In this document: piece by piece, positions 17,505-26,470 of the stretch
Numbering within the stretch: the stretch's first letter is position 1
Layout of the letters: every line of letters starts with the position of its first letter
DNA from: Thermocaproicibacter melissae
GTDB lineage: Bacteria; Bacillota; Clostridia; Oscillospirales; Acutalibacteraceae
DNA length: 64,000 nucleotides
NCBI RefSeq assembly: GCF_024498295.1
Contig: NZ_CP101827.1
Location: forward strand, 562,001-626,000
Direction: 5' to 3'
Notes under the pieces: generated by a model
Databases searched by the model: none
The model's input: only the letters and a program-made list of their open reading frames with translations
What the model was told of the DNA's origin: nothing
Program-made: the position numbers and the translations under genes

Positions 17505-18231
17505 AACAGCGGTAATTACGGGCGCATCCCGAGGAATCGGCAGGGAAATTGCGCTCCGATTTGCAGCTCACGGTGCGGATATCGCAGCAATTTACTGCGG
17601 AAGCCGTCAAGCGGCGGAAGAACTTTGTGAACAAATCCGCGCGCTTGGCAGAAAGGTGCTGCCGTATCAATGCGATGTTTCCGATTGGGAGAATGTTAAG
17701 GAAACGGTCGGAAAAATTCAATCCGATTTCGACGGAATCGATATTCTGGTGAACAATGCCGGCATTACAATCGACCGATTGGTTCCGCAGATGAAGGAAG
17801 AGGATTTTGAACGCGTATTAAATGTAAATTTAAAAGGCGCATTTCACATGATTCGCCAAACTTATATGCTTTTTGCAAGGAAACGCGCGGGAAGAATTAT
17901 CAACATTTCATCGGCTTCGGGGCTGGTCGGCAGTGCAGGGCAGGCAAATTATTCTTCCGCCAAGGCCGGACTGATTGGATTGACCAAATCCGTTGCGCGG
18001 GAACTAGCGGGCCGGAATGTGACCTGCAACGCAATTGCCCCGGGCCTGATTGACACGGCGATGACGCGTGAGATGAATGGGCAGGCTCGGGAGCGGATGG
18101 AGAACGCTATTCCGATGAAGCGGATGGGAAAACCGGAAGATGTTGCAAATCTTGCAGTTTTCCTAGCTTCGGACCTCTCCGGTTATATTACCGGTGAGGT
18201 TATTCGGGTTGACGGCGGCCTTTGCATGTAG
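17491..18231 (+). CDS. fabG: 3-oxoacyl-ACP reductase
   Basis: NADPH-dependent short-chain dehydrogenase of 246 residues that reduces beta-ketoacyl-ACP. The cofactor loop is TGASRGIGRE. NNAG is present, the catalytic Ser is in INISSASGLVGS, and Tyr and Lys are in YSSAKAGLIGL. The C-terminus ends GGLCM. A ribosome site GGAGGAA lies inside fabD. Confidence 0.96.
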   Translation: MLKGKTAVITGASRGIGREIALRFAAHGADIAAIYCGSRQAAEELCEQIRALGRKVLPYQCDVSDWENVKETVGKIQSDFDGIDILVNNAGITIDRLVPQMKEEDFERVLNVNLKGAFHMIRQTYMLFARKRAGRIINISSASGLVGSAGQANYSSAKAGLIGLTKSVARELAGRNVTCNAIAPGLIDTAMTREMNGQARERMENAIPMKRMGKPEDVANLAVFLASDLSGYITGEVIRVDGGLCM

Positions 18232-18259
18232 TGGCAATGCTGCCGGGAAAGGAGCTTTT

Positions 18260-19357
18260 ATGGCAGACTGGTCCGGAACCGATTTCCATATCGGTGAACT
18301 AAAAATACAGGCGCCCGTGGTGCAGGGCGGCATGGGAATCGGAATTTCCATGAGCGGTCTTGCCTCGGCGGTAGCAAATGAAGGCGGAGTCGGCGTTATT
18401 TCCGCAGCGGGTGTTGGGGTGCTTGGCGGCGGCACAGGCAAACTGCAGGAGGATCGTGCGGGGCTGAAAGCAGAAATTGCAAAGGCACGCGCCAAAACAA
18501 ATGGGGTTCTGGGTGTCAACATTATGGTGGCACTGACCAATTTTGAAGAAATGGCGCGTACGGCAATGGAAGAAAACATAGACCTGATTTTTGCCGGTGC
18601 CGGGCTGCCCCTGCGCCTTCCGGAATTTTGCCCTGTGGGGTGCAAAACCAAGCTGGTTCCCATTGTATCCTCAGCCAGAGCGGCGGATAGGATTGCTAAA
18701 TGGTGGCTGCGGCAATACCACCGCATTCCGGACGCTTTTGTGCTGGAGGGTCCTAAAGCGGGCGGACACCTCGGCTTTCATCCTGAGCAGATAAACGACC
18801 CCGATTATCAATTGGAAAAACTGGTTCCGCAGGTTGTTGCTGCCGTTACTCCCTATGAAAAAGCCGCGGGAAGAAAAATTCCGGTTATTGCCGCAGGGGG
18901 AGTTTTTACCGGCGATGATATCCATCGCCTGCTGCGGTTGGGCGCGTCCGCTGTTCAAATGGCAACGCGCTTTGTGGCGACAGAGGAATGTGATGCCGAT
19001 ATTCGCTTTAAACAGGCTTTTGTCAATTGCCGCGAGCAGGATATCGGGATTATCAAAAGTCCGGTTGGTATGCCCGGCAGAGCGATTATAAACAATTTTT
19101 TAAAGAGCGCGGCGGCCGGCGGGCAGAAGCCGGAAAACTGTCCGTACCACTGCATTACAACATGTCGGCAGGAAAAAGGACCTTACTGCATTACAGCGGC
19201 ACTGGTGAATGCTTGCAGGGGAAATTTAGAAAATGGTTTTGTGTTTGTTGGCGCAAACGGAGGAAGGGTTCATGAAATTACAACCGTGCACCGGTTGATG
19301 GAAGAACTCGCTGCCCAATATCGGGCGGCGGTGCAAAGAGAACAACAGAACGCATGA
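18260..19357 (+). CDS. Second FabK/nitronate-monooxygenase-fold enzyme
   Basis: An FMN-dependent TIM-barrel protein of 365 residues, paralogous to FabK but with a longer C-terminal part. It shows APVVQGGMGIGISMSGLAS, the putative catalytic His in GPKAGGHLGFH, and the FMN loop VIAAGGVFTGDDIHRLLRLGA. A cysteine-rich insert is near the end (CPYHCITTC and PYCITAALVNAC), which is absent from the FabK at 15640. The ATG at 18260 has AAAGGAG nine bases upstream; the frame is open further. It may be an alternative enoyl reductase, an isomerase for unsaturated fatty acid formation, or a nitronate monooxygenase. The position between fabG and fabF argues for lipid metabolism. Confidence 0.8.
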   Translation: MADWSGTDFHIGELKIQAPVVQGGMGIGISMSGLASAVANEGGVGVISAAGVGVLGGGTGKLQEDRAGLKAEIAKARAKTNGVLGVNIMVALTNFEEMARTAMEENIDLIFAGAGLPLRLPEFCPVGCKTKLVPIVSSARAADRIAKWWLRQYHRIPDAFVLEGPKAGGHLGFHPEQINDPDYQLEKLVPQVVAAVTPYEKAAGRKIPVIAAGGVFTGDDIHRLLRLGASAVQMATRFVATEECDADIRFKQAFVNCREQDIGIIKSPVGMPGRAIINNFLKSAAAGGQKPENCPYHCITTCRQEKGPYCITAALVNACRGNLENGFVFVGANGGRVHEITTVHRLMEELAAQYRAAVQREQQNA

Positions 19358-19398
19358 AAACTGCTGATATTCCGCATGCCGGAAAAGGAGTCTGAACA

Positions 19399-20640
19399 AT
19401 GAGAAGAGTAGCCGTAACGGGACTTGGTGTAGTTTCTCCGGTGGGAAACTGCGTGCAGGATTTCTGGAACAGCCTGACCGCCGGAAAGTGCGGTATCGGG
19501 TTTATCACTAAATTTGACGCCACCGATTTTAAGGTGCAAATCGCGGGAGAGGTAAAAAACTTTGACCCTGCCTGCTGTATGGAAAAAAGCATGATTCGAA
19601 AAACGGATTTGTTTTCACAGTTTGCATTGGCAGCTGCCGATCAGGCAATGCGCGACAGCGGCCTTTCCGATATTGATCCGCGCCGACTGGGGGTTTATGT
19701 CGGTTCCGGCATCGGTGGCATCCATACGATTGTGGAAGAGACGCAGAAACTTCTAACCCGGGGTCCGTCCCGCATTTCTCCGCATTTTATTCCCAAGATG
19801 ATTAGCAATATGGCCGCCGGCAACATCGCAATTCGATACAATGCGCAGGGGCCTTGCCTGCCGGTTGTAACTGCATGCGCCACATCATCCCATACAATCG
19901 GGGAGGCGTTTCGTGCGATTCAATACGGTTATGCAGATGCAATTTTGGCGGGCGGAACGGAGGCTTCCGTTGTGCCTCTTACCGTGGCGGGGTTTGTCAA
20001 CTGTATGGCCCTTTCCACAAAGAATGATCCACTCAATAGTTCCCTTCCGTTTGACAAAAGACGGGATGGATTTGTCATTGGGGAAGGTGCCGGAATCCTA
20101 GTGCTGGAAGAATATGAACATGCGGTTTCACGCGGTGCGAAAATCTATGCGGAAATCACCGGATACGGCAATACCTGCGACGCGTATCACCCGACCGCAC
20201 CGCATCCTCAGGCGCGCGGCGGTGCAGAAGCTATTCGGCTGGCGGCGCAGGAGGCTGGAATCGGGGCGGAGGATGTCCTGTATATTAATGCACATGGGAC
20301 CGGAACACCGCTTAACGACAAAACCGAGACGCTTGCCATTAAAAAAGCACTGCCGGACCTTGCACAAAAAGCCTACATTAGTTCCACAAAATCCATGACG
20401 GGGCATATGCTGGGTGCTGCCGGTGCAGTGGAAGCGGTTGCTTCCGTCCTTGCACTTGATACGGGAATCATTCCGCCCACGATCGGATACAAAGAGCCGG
20501 ACCCGGACTGCGATTTAAACTATGTACCTAACCGCGCGGTGCACGCGGCCCCGACTTCCGCACTTTCCATCTCCCTCGGGTTCGGTGGGCATAACGCCTG
20601 TTTGGCTTTTCGAAAAGGAATGGAGGAACGTTCGGCGTGA
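19399..20640 (+). CDS. fabF: Beta-ketoacyl-ACP synthase II
   Basis: Elongating condensing enzyme of 413 residues. The catalytic Cys is in VVTACATSSHTIGEAF, the first His in YINAHGTGTPLNDKTET and the second His in KSMTGHMLGAAGAVEA. AAAGGAG precedes the ATG by about nine bases. The stop overlaps the accB start by one base. Confidence 0.97.
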   Translation: MRRVAVTGLGVVSPVGNCVQDFWNSLTAGKCGIGFITKFDATDFKVQIAGEVKNFDPACCMEKSMIRKTDLFSQFALAAADQAMRDSGLSDIDPRRLGVYVGSGIGGIHTIVEETQKLLTRGPSRISPHFIPKMISNMAAGNIAIRYNAQGPCLPVVTACATSSHTIGEAFRAIQYGYADAILAGGTEASVVPLTVAGFVNCMALSTKNDPLNSSLPFDKRRDGFVIGEGAGILVLEEYEHAVSRGAKIYAEITGYGNTCDAYHPTAPHPQARGGAEAIRLAAQEAGIGAEDVLYINAHGTGTPLNDKTETLAIKKALPDLAQKAYISSTKSMTGHMLGAAGAVEAVASVLALDTGIIPPTIGYKEPDPDCDLNYVPNRAVHAAPTSALSISLGFGGHNACLAFRKGMEERSA

Positions 20641-21071
20641 TGAATCTAAAGCAGGTTCGCGCATTAGCGCAGATTTTAAAAGACAATGGCCTAACGGCTT
20701 TGGAATTGAGCTCGGGTGAGGATAAAATCAGACTGGAACGTCAGGAGAATACCGCCGTAGTTCCGGCAGTTCCCGCGGCGGGCACAGCGCCAAACATTCC
20801 GTCGGCACAGCCCGCACCGGTGCAAGAAGAACAAAACTATCGGGAAATCAAATCTCCCATGGTCGGTGTGTTCTATGCGGCACCGTCTCCGGACGGGGAA
20901 CCGTTTGTTAAAGAAGGCAGTCATGTAAAAAAAGGTGATGTTCTTTGCATTATTGAGGCAATGAAACTGATGAACGAGGTCAATGCGGAAGAGGACTGCA
21001 AGATTATTGAAGTCTGCGTGGAAAACGAACAGGTGGTTGAATACGGACAAACGCTGTTTAAAATTGTGTAG
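20640..21071 (+). CDS. accB: Acetyl-CoA carboxylase biotin carboxyl carrier protein
   Basis: Carries biotin between the biotin carboxylase and carboxyltransferase parts of acetyl-CoA carboxylase. The protein has 143 residues. An N-terminal helix region and an alanine/proline-rich hinge are followed by the biotinyl domain with the modified lysine in IIEAMKLMNEVNAEEDC. The ATG at 20640 shares its A with the fabF stop; a GTG one codon upstream is less likely. Confidence 0.96.
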   Translation: MNLKQVRALAQILKDNGLTALELSSGEDKIRLERQENTAVVPAVPAAGTAPNIPSAQPAPVQEEQNYREIKSPMVGVFYAAPSPDGEPFVKEGSHVKKGDVLCIIEAMKLMNEVNAEEDCKIIEVCVENEQVVEYGQTLFKIV

Positions 21072-21137
21072 ACCGGCGGCAGCTGACTGAAAGCTTTGCC
21101 GGGATTTTACAGCCTCAAAGGCGGAACGGAGGAGCCC

Positions 21138-21584
21138 ATGAATCGTGAAGAATTGATGAAAATATTGCCCCATAGGCCGCCCATGCTCTTAATTGACGAA
21201 GCGGAAAAAGGCGAGGATGGAAAGGCGCACGGGGTTTATACGGTGCGGGGCGACGAATGGTTCCTGCAGGGACATTTCCCGGGAATGCCGATTGTTCCCG
21301 GCGTAATACAATGTGAAATGATGGCGCAGACCTGTTGTGTCTTGCTGGATGCGGAACATGCAGGCGGCACACCGATGTTTGCAGGCCTTGACAAAGTTCG
21401 GTTTCGCAGGAATATTGTACCCGGAGACCGAATAGAAATGGTCTGTGAACTTGTCAAAAAGAAAGGACCATTCTTTTTTGCCAAAGGCTCCGGGTTTGTA
21501 AACGGGAAACTCTGTGTCAGCGGGGAGTTTTCGTTTGCCTTGGTTCAGACGGGGGGCGAGTTATCTTGTTCTCCAAAATCCTGA
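21138..21584 (+). CDS. fabZ: 3-hydroxyacyl-ACP dehydratase
   Basis: Hot-dog fold dehydratase of 148 residues that removes water from 3-hydroxyacyl-ACP. Motifs are ILPHRPPMLLIDEAEKG and the catalytic region GHFPGMPIVPGVIQCEMMAQ, with its His and Glu. The ATG at 21138 has GGAGGAG upstream; the frame is open from 21096 without a site there. It overlaps accC by 19 bases. Confidence 0.96.
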   Translation: MNREELMKILPHRPPMLLIDEAEKGEDGKAHGVYTVRGDEWFLQGHFPGMPIVPGVIQCEMMAQTCCVLLDAEHAGGTPMFAGLDKVRFRRNIVPGDRIEMVCELVKKKGPFFFAKGSGFVNGKLCVSGEFSFALVQTGGELSCSPKS

Positions 21585-22906
21585 TAGCCAATCGCGGCGA
21601 AATTGCCGTGCGGATTATCCGAGCCTGCCGGGAGATGGGTATCTCCACTGTTGCTGTTTATTCACAGGCGGATCGGGATGCGCTGCATGTCAGCCTTGCC
21701 GATGAATGTTACTGCATTGGTCCCGCACATGCAAAAGACAGCTATTTAAATATGAATGCCATTTTATCTGCAGCAATTGTAAGCGGCGCGCAGGCTATTC
21801 ATCCGGGGTATGGGCTGCTTTCGGAAAATGCCGAGTTTGCTAAACTGTGTGCAGAGTACGGTATTACATTTATCGGGCCTTCCCCCGAAGTGCTTTCAAA
21901 GATGGGGGATAAGGACGAGGCCAAACGGACCATGCGTGCCGCTTCGGTACCTGTGATACCGGGTTCGGGATTGGTGCAAGAACCACAGGAAGCCAAGAAA
22001 GCGGCGGCTGAAATTGGATACCCCCTGCTGATAAAAGCCCGTGCGGGGGGCGGAGGACGTGGTATCCGCTTGATCCGGGAGGAAAGTGAATTTGACAAAG
22101 TCTTCTCTCAGGCTTCCGAAGAAGCAAAAAATGCGTTCGGCGACGGCGGCATGTATCTGGAAAAGTATATGACTAACGTTAAACATATCGAAATGCAGGT
22201 GTTGTGTGATACATTCGGCCATATCGTCTGTCTTGGGGAAAGAGACTGCTCCATGCAGCGGAAAAACCAGAAGGTAATGGAAGAAAGTCCTTCCCCGGCG
22301 GTAACGGCTATTCAAAGGTCAGAACTTTCCAGATTGTGCGAAAAGGCGATGCGCTCAGTTGGATATACGGGTGCCGGTACGGTTGAATTTTTGATGGACC
22401 GCGACGGTTTCTTTTATTTTATGGAGATGAATACCCGTCTTCAGGTAGAGCATCCGGTAACGGAAATGGTCACGGGGATTGACTTGGTAAAGTGGCAGAT
22501 TAGAATCGCGGCCGGAATGCCGCTGGATTTTACCTCTGAGGATGTTTCTTTGCGGGGACATGCAATTGAATGCCGCATTAACGCTGAAAATCCGAAAGAA
22601 AATTTCCGGCCGGGATGCGGAAAAATTTCACTGATGCATATTCCGGGCGGGCCGTTTGTTCGGTTTGATACCGCACTGTACCCGGATTATGTGGTTCCGC
22701 CGTTTTACGATTCCATGATTGGCAAACTGATTGTTCATGCGAGAACAAGGGAAGAGGCAATCCGCAAAATGCAGGCCGCTTTGTGCGAACTTGTGATTGA
22801 AGGAGTGGATCATAACGGGGACTTTCTTCTGGAATTGCTGCAGGAGGACGCATTTCAGACCGGACGCTATACAACATCTTTTCTTGAACAGCGAGGGCGC
22901 GTATGA
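21566..22906 (+). CDS. accC: Acetyl-CoA carboxylase biotin carboxylase subunit
   Basis: ATP-grasp enzyme of 446 residues that carboxylates biotin on AccB. The N-terminus FSKILIANRGEIAVRIIRAC is diagnostic. The glycine-rich ATP loop is ARAGGGGRGIRLI, with EKYMTNVKHIEMQVLCD and MEMNTRLQVEHPVTEMVTG downstream. The start is TTG at 21566, inside the fabZ end; no ATG lies near. The stop overlaps accD by four bases. Confidence 0.97.
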   Translation: MFSKILIANRGEIAVRIIRACREMGISTVAVYSQADRDALHVSLADECYCIGPAHAKDSYLNMNAILSAAIVSGAQAIHPGYGLLSENAEFAKLCAEYGITFIGPSPEVLSKMGDKDEAKRTMRAASVPVIPGSGLVQEPQEAKKAAAEIGYPLLIKARAGGGGRGIRLIREESEFDKVFSQASEEAKNAFGDGGMYLEKYMTNVKHIEMQVLCDTFGHIVCLGERDCSMQRKNQKVMEESPSPAVTAIQRSELSRLCEKAMRSVGYTGAGTVEFLMDRDGFFYFMEMNTRLQVEHPVTEMVTGIDLVKWQIRIAAGMPLDFTSEDVSLRGHAIECRINAENPKENFRPGCGKISLMHIPGGPFVRFDTALYPDYVVPPFYDSMIGKLIVHARTREEAIRKMQAALCELVIEGVDHNGDFLLELLQEDAFQTGRYTTSFLEQRGRV

Positions 22907-23772
22907 TTCGCAGAGGTATTTTTAAACATCCAAAGAACGATTTGGAAGGCGAATATAAACGGGATCGCACACCCGGCCCCGCCGTTCCCGATGAAATGTG
23001 TGTCACCTGCTCTGCTTGCGGAAAGATGCTGTTTCGGGATGCGGTGATGGAAAACAGCTATGTTTGCCCGCGCTGCGGGGGGCATTTTCGCATTGGAGCA
23101 AGGTGCCGGATTGCGCTCATTGCCGATAAAGGCACGTTTCGAGAACAAAATGCGGATATTGTGTCTTCCAATATTCTAAATTTCCCGGGATATGACCAAA
23201 AGCTGAACCAAGCACGCAAAAAGGCAGGCGGGAACGATGAAGTTGTCTGCGGCGTCTGCCGAATCGGAGGTTTTCCCTGCTGTATCTTTGCCATGGAGCC
23301 TGCCTTTATGATGGGCAGTATGGGAACAGCAGTGGGTGAAAAAATCACTCGGCTTTTTGAATACGCAACAGAGCAGAGGCTGCCTGTCATCGGGTTCGCC
23401 GCTTCAGGCGGAGCCCGTATGCAGGAGGGAATTCTGTCACTCATGCAGATGGCCAAAACCAGCGGAGCCGTCCGCAGGCACAGTGATGCCGGACTGCTTT
23501 ACATCGTAGTTTTAACCAACCCCACAACCGGCGGCGTCACAGCCAGTTTTGCCATGGAAGCCGATATCATTTTGGCGGAGCCCGGTGCGTTAATCGGTTT
23601 TGCGGGACCGAGGGTCATTGAGCAGACCATTCGGCGTAAATTGCCCCCGGGATTTCAACGGGCGGAGTTTCTGCTTGAAAAAGGTTTCGTTGATAAGATA
23701 ACCAATCGGAAAACACAAAAACAATTGCTCGCCAGATTACTGGAGCTCCATGCGGGAGGTGCGTCAGTTTGA
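22903..23772 (+). CDS. accD: Acetyl-CoA carboxylase carboxyltransferase subunit beta
   Basis: With AccA forms the carboxyltransferase that makes malonyl-CoA. It has 289 residues. A four-cysteine zinc ribbon (CVTCSACGKM and CPRCGGHF, about residues 28-62) precedes the crotonase-fold domain with GFAASGGARMQEGILSLMQM and TNPTTGGVTASFAMEADI. The ATG overlaps the accC stop. Confidence 0.96.
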   Translation: MIRRGIFKHPKNDLEGEYKRDRTPGPAVPDEMCVTCSACGKMLFRDAVMENSYVCPRCGGHFRIGARCRIALIADKGTFREQNADIVSSNILNFPGYDQKLNQARKKAGGNDEVVCGVCRIGGFPCCIFAMEPAFMMGSMGTAVGEKITRLFEYATEQRLPVIGFAASGGARMQEGILSLMQMAKTSGAVRRHSDAGLLYIVVLTNPTTGGVTASFAMEADIILAEPGALIGFAGPRVIEQTIRRKLPPGFQRAEFLLEKGFVDKITNRKTQKQLLARLLELHAGGASV

Positions 23773-24548
23773 ATGCCTATGAAAAGCTGCTTGCGGCAAG
23801 GGCGGATAACCGCGCAACCGCAAAGGATTACATCAGCAGGTTGTTTTTGGACTTTGTTGAACTGCACGGAGACCGGCGCTTTGGTGACGATAAAGCGATT
23901 ATTGCGGGAATTGGACGCCTTGGCAGAATTCCCGTAACAGTCATCGGAATTGAAAAAGGGCACGGAACAAAAGAAAGAATTGCGCGGAATTTCGGGTCCG
24001 CTCATCCGGAAGGGTATCGAAAGGCTCTTCGGCAAATGAAACTTGCCGAAAAATTTGGCCGCCCCGTTATCTGCTTTGTGGATACATCCGGTGCATACTG
24101 CGGCATGGGCGCGGAGGAACGCGGGCAGGGTCAGGCTATTGCTGAAAATTTGATGGAGATGATGGGCCTTAAAGTTCCCATTATTTCAATATTGATAGGG
24201 GAAGGCGGAAGCGGCGGCGCACTAGCGCTGGCGGTTGCAGACGAGGTGTGGATGCTGGAAAACGCCGTGTATTCCGTCATTTCTCCGGAAGGATGCGCCA
24301 GTATCTTGTGGAAAGACCCCACACGAGTGGGGGATGCAGCAAAACATCTGAAGATTACGGCACAGGATTTACTTTCTATGCATGTGATTGACAGAATTGT
24401 ACCGGAAGGCATAGGATTTGCCAAAATCTGTGCGTTTTTAAAAATCCAGCTTATCAACACTTTAAATAAAAACCGCGCACTTAGCACGGAAGAACTTTTA
24501 AATCGCAGATATGAAAGATTTCGCAGAATTGGATGCAACCGAAGCTGA
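23769..24548 (+). CDS. accA: Acetyl-CoA carboxylase carboxyltransferase subunit alpha
   Basis: Partner of AccD, with 259 residues. Motifs are FLDFVELHGDRRFGDDKAI, GSAHPEGYRKALRQMKLAEKF, FVDTSGAYCGMGAEERGQGQ and ILIGEGGSGGALALAVAD. The start is a TTG overlapping the accD stop (TTGA); no ATG is near. It is the last gene of the operon; a terminator lies 90 bases on. It is shorter than the E. coli protein because the N-terminal helix is reduced, as is common in Firmicutes. Confidence 0.95.
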   Translation: MNAYEKLLAARADNRATAKDYISRLFLDFVELHGDRRFGDDKAIIAGIGRLGRIPVTVIGIEKGHGTKERIARNFGSAHPEGYRKALRQMKLAEKFGRPVICFVDTSGAYCGMGAEERGQGQAIAENLMEMMGLKVPIISILIGEGGSGGALALAVADEVWMLENAVYSVISPEGCASILWKDPTRVGDAAKHLKITAQDLLSMHVIDRIVPEGIGFAKICAFLKIQLINTLNKNRALSTEELLNRRYERFRRIGCNRS

Positions 24549-24639
24549 AGGCGAGGGCATCCTTTTTTGTTTGGCATGCGTGAGGAGACGCTTTTTCAAA
24601 CAGCGAATCAAAGCTGCCGAAAGCTATGAATTTCATAAT

Positions 24640-24677
24640 GGATCCGGACAAATTTTTAGTCCGGGTCCAATTTTTTT
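24640..24677 (+). terminator. Rho-independent terminator of the fatty acid operon
   Basis: The stem GGATCCGGAC pairs with GTCCGGGTCC (one mismatch-like G-T pair) around an AT-rich loop and is followed by a run of seven T. A clear terminator. Confidence 0.9.
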
Positions 24678-24713
24678 GTTTTTATGAGCCTTCATAGGGC
24701 AAATTGAGCGCTG

Positions 24714-24830
24714 ATGGAGCGGTTGTTTGAAAAGGAGGTGTGGTTATCTCAGTATGATTGTGGTACGCACGTTGAGTTGGCAACATATTGGTATATAGAG
24801 GGCTGTAAAGAAAGGAGAAATGAATTGTGA
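24714..24830 (+). CDS. Tiny ORF at the head of the lysis cassette
   Basis: A 38-residue frame (MERLFEKEVWLSQYDCGTHV and onwards, ending in RRNEL) of unknown function. Support is the position: its TGA overlaps the next GTG (GTGA), and that gene in turn overlaps the lysozyme start, a chain of coupled starts. A strong AAAAGGAGG lies inside it, so translation may begin at a GTG at 24738 or the frame may be a leader only. Small genes of this kind often precede phage lysis genes. Confidence 0.4.
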   Translation: MERLFEKEVWLSQYDCGTHVELATYWYIEGCKERRNEL

Positions 24831-24979
24831 CAGGCAAAAAATACGATAAATTTGCTGTGTTTCTTACCCCGGATATTGCTTTCAAACGGCAGGTGCGGGC
24901 GGAAAAAGTGACTCCTTTTGAAACTGCCCGGTTTCTCCTTGAAACAGGATTCTCAGCGAAAGGCGGGTGTCCGCATTGA
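24827..24979 (+). CDS. Small coupled protein before the GH25 lysozyme
   Basis: A 50-residue protein beginning at GTG (TGKKYDKFAVFLTPDIAFKR) and ending GFSAKGGCPH. AAAGGAG lies about ten bases upstream. The TGA overlaps the TTG of the lysozyme gene. No family is recognised; there is no signal peptide or membrane helix. The overlap on both sides makes it a likely real gene. Confidence 0.6.
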   Translation: MTGKKYDKFAVFLTPDIAFKRQVRAEKVTPFETARFLLETGFSAKGGCPH

Positions 24980-25845
24980 GTGAAAAATGGATTGATGTTT
25001 CTGTCCACAACGGGGCAATTGATTGGGAGAAAGTGGCCGGTTCCGGTATCAAGGGCGCGATTGTGCGGGCCGGTTACGGAAAAAGCCTTTCGCAGATGGA
25101 TGCACGATTTCGGGAGAACATCACCGGTGCCGCACGGGCGGGCCTTAAAACGGCCGTCTACTGGTTTTCCTATGCGGATTCCGAGGGGAATGCCCTGAAA
25201 GAATGGACGATCTGCAGGCAGGTGATTGAACCATACCGCCACATGATATCGTTTGTGGCGTATGACTATGAATATGATTCCGTTGACTACTATAAAAAGG
25301 TTCACGGCGATTCTCCGTCTAAAACGCTGATTAACAGCATGGCTAATACGTTTCTCAGCGCGGCAAAAGCGGACGGATTCAATGCCGTTTTGTATATGAA
25401 CAATGACTACCGGAGGAATGTTTATACCGCAGAAACGGTTGCCTCTTGGTATATGTGGCTTGCGGACTATGCCGGTGAGCCGGACACAGATTGTGCCTTA
25501 CAGCAAACTACAAGTTCGGGAAAAGTGCCCGGAATCTCCGGAAACGTGGACCTTAATACTGTGTTCCACGATTTTTCAACTGTTGACACAGCGGTGCAAA
25601 TCGACACAACCATGGATGTTTCCCGATCACACGGCGGGTATTACACAATTAAGACCATCTGTCCGCAGCAAGTGTTCGTTACAGCCGGGACAGGCGGCGT
25701 TGTCACCGTTGTTCCGTTCCCTAAGCAGGGGAACGAACAACTGTTTGCATTGGTGGCTATCGGAACATCCGGAATGGAAACCGGAATTTACACTGCGGCG
25801 CCGGGTGAAAAACCTTTGAAGCGATTTGTTTACCATATAACGTAA
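24976..25845 (+). CDS. Glycoside hydrolase family 25 lysozyme (endolysin type)
   Basis: Muramidase that cleaves the N-acetylmuramic acid to N-acetylglucosamine bond. The GH25 domain covers roughly the first 200 residues: WIDVSVHNGAIDWEKV at the start, GIKGAIVRAGYG, and the acidic catalytic cluster in VAYDYEYDSVDYY; DYAGEP and NVDLN fit the domain end. A C-terminal extension of about 85 residues (TMDVSRSHGGYYTIKTICP) is probably a wall-binding module. No signal peptide is present, as for phage endolysins. The start is TTG at 24976 after AAAGGCGGG, or GTG at 24967. Confidence 0.9.
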   Translation: MSEKWIDVSVHNGAIDWEKVAGSGIKGAIVRAGYGKSLSQMDARFRENITGAARAGLKTAVYWFSYADSEGNALKEWTICRQVIEPYRHMISFVAYDYEYDSVDYYKKVHGDSPSKTLINSMANTFLSAAKADGFNAVLYMNNDYRRNVYTAETVASWYMWLADYAGEPDTDCALQQTTSSGKVPGISGNVDLNTVFHDFSTVDTAVQIDTTMDVSRSHGGYYTIKTICPQQVFVTAGTGGVVTVVPFPKQGNEQLFALVAIGTSGMETGIYTAAPGEKPLKRFVYHIT

Positions 25846-25866
25846 GGTGGGATGACTTGAGGTGGG

Positions 25867-26151
25867 ATGACTTTGTCAATACAAAATTGGATCGCTCTCA
25901 TCAGCACGCTGGTGGCACTTCTCTCGCTGCTGGTTACACTGCTGCGCTCCATGAGATCCGAGGCGCGGCAGGACGGAAAAACCACAGAGGTCCTTCGTCA
26001 GGTTAATGATAAGCTGGAAAATATAGCGAAACAGGAGGCGGCCAACAGTGCCCGAATAGAGGCCATTGTAGAACGGGTTGTTGTTGTGGAGCAGTCTGCC
26101 AAACAAGCACATTTCCGCATTGATGAACTGCGGGATGAACTGCATAAATGA
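25867..26151 (+). CDS. XhlA-like coiled-coil membrane protein
   Basis: A 94-residue protein: one N-terminal membrane helix (WIALISTLVALLSLLVTLL), then a charged coiled coil (VNDKLENIAKQEAANSARIE). This layout matches hemolysin XhlA-like proteins of phage lysis modules, although those usually have the helix at the other end. The ribosome site and start are duplicated: AGGTGGGATGACTT occurs twice in a row (25846-25874), the first copy giving only a two-codon frame. Confidence 0.6.
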   Translation: MTLSIQNWIALISTLVALLSLLVTLLRSMRSEARQDGKTTEVLRQVNDKLENIAKQEAANSARIEAIVERVVVVEQSAKQAHFRIDELRDELHK

Positions 26152-26187
26152 ACAGCGGGGTTCTCCCGGCGGAAAGGAGGGGTTCTT

Positions 26188-26436
26188 ATGGATTGGAAAA
26201 CAAAACTGTCCTCGCGCAAATTCTGGGTTGCTCTTTCGGGCTTGGTAGTGGGTGTTATCGCACTGTTTAGTCCCGGCACGGACACTTCGCAGATTACCGG
26301 TGTGATTATGGCGCTCGGCTCAGTTGTGGCCTACATTGTGGGCGAAGGCATGGTTGATGCAGCCGCTACCGGTACAGCGAAAAATCCATCCCAAAAGGGT
26401 GAAGAAGAGTCCGGCAGCTCTAAACCGGCAGAGTAG
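26188..26436 (+). CDS. Phage-type holin
   Basis: An 82-residue protein with WKTKLSSRKFWVALSGLVVG, a second hydrophobic segment (IMALGSVVAYIVGEGMVDAA) and a charged C-terminal tail. Two membrane segments and a polar tail fit class II holins. AAAGGAGG precedes the ATG. Last gene of the cassette; a terminator follows. Confidence 0.8.
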   Translation: MDWKTKLSSRKFWVALSGLVVGVIALFSPGTDTSQITGVIMALGSVVAYIVGEGMVDAAATGTAKNPSQKGEEESGSSKPAE

Positions 26437-26470
26437 CGAACAGGATATGTGTTTTACGCGGGTATTATAA

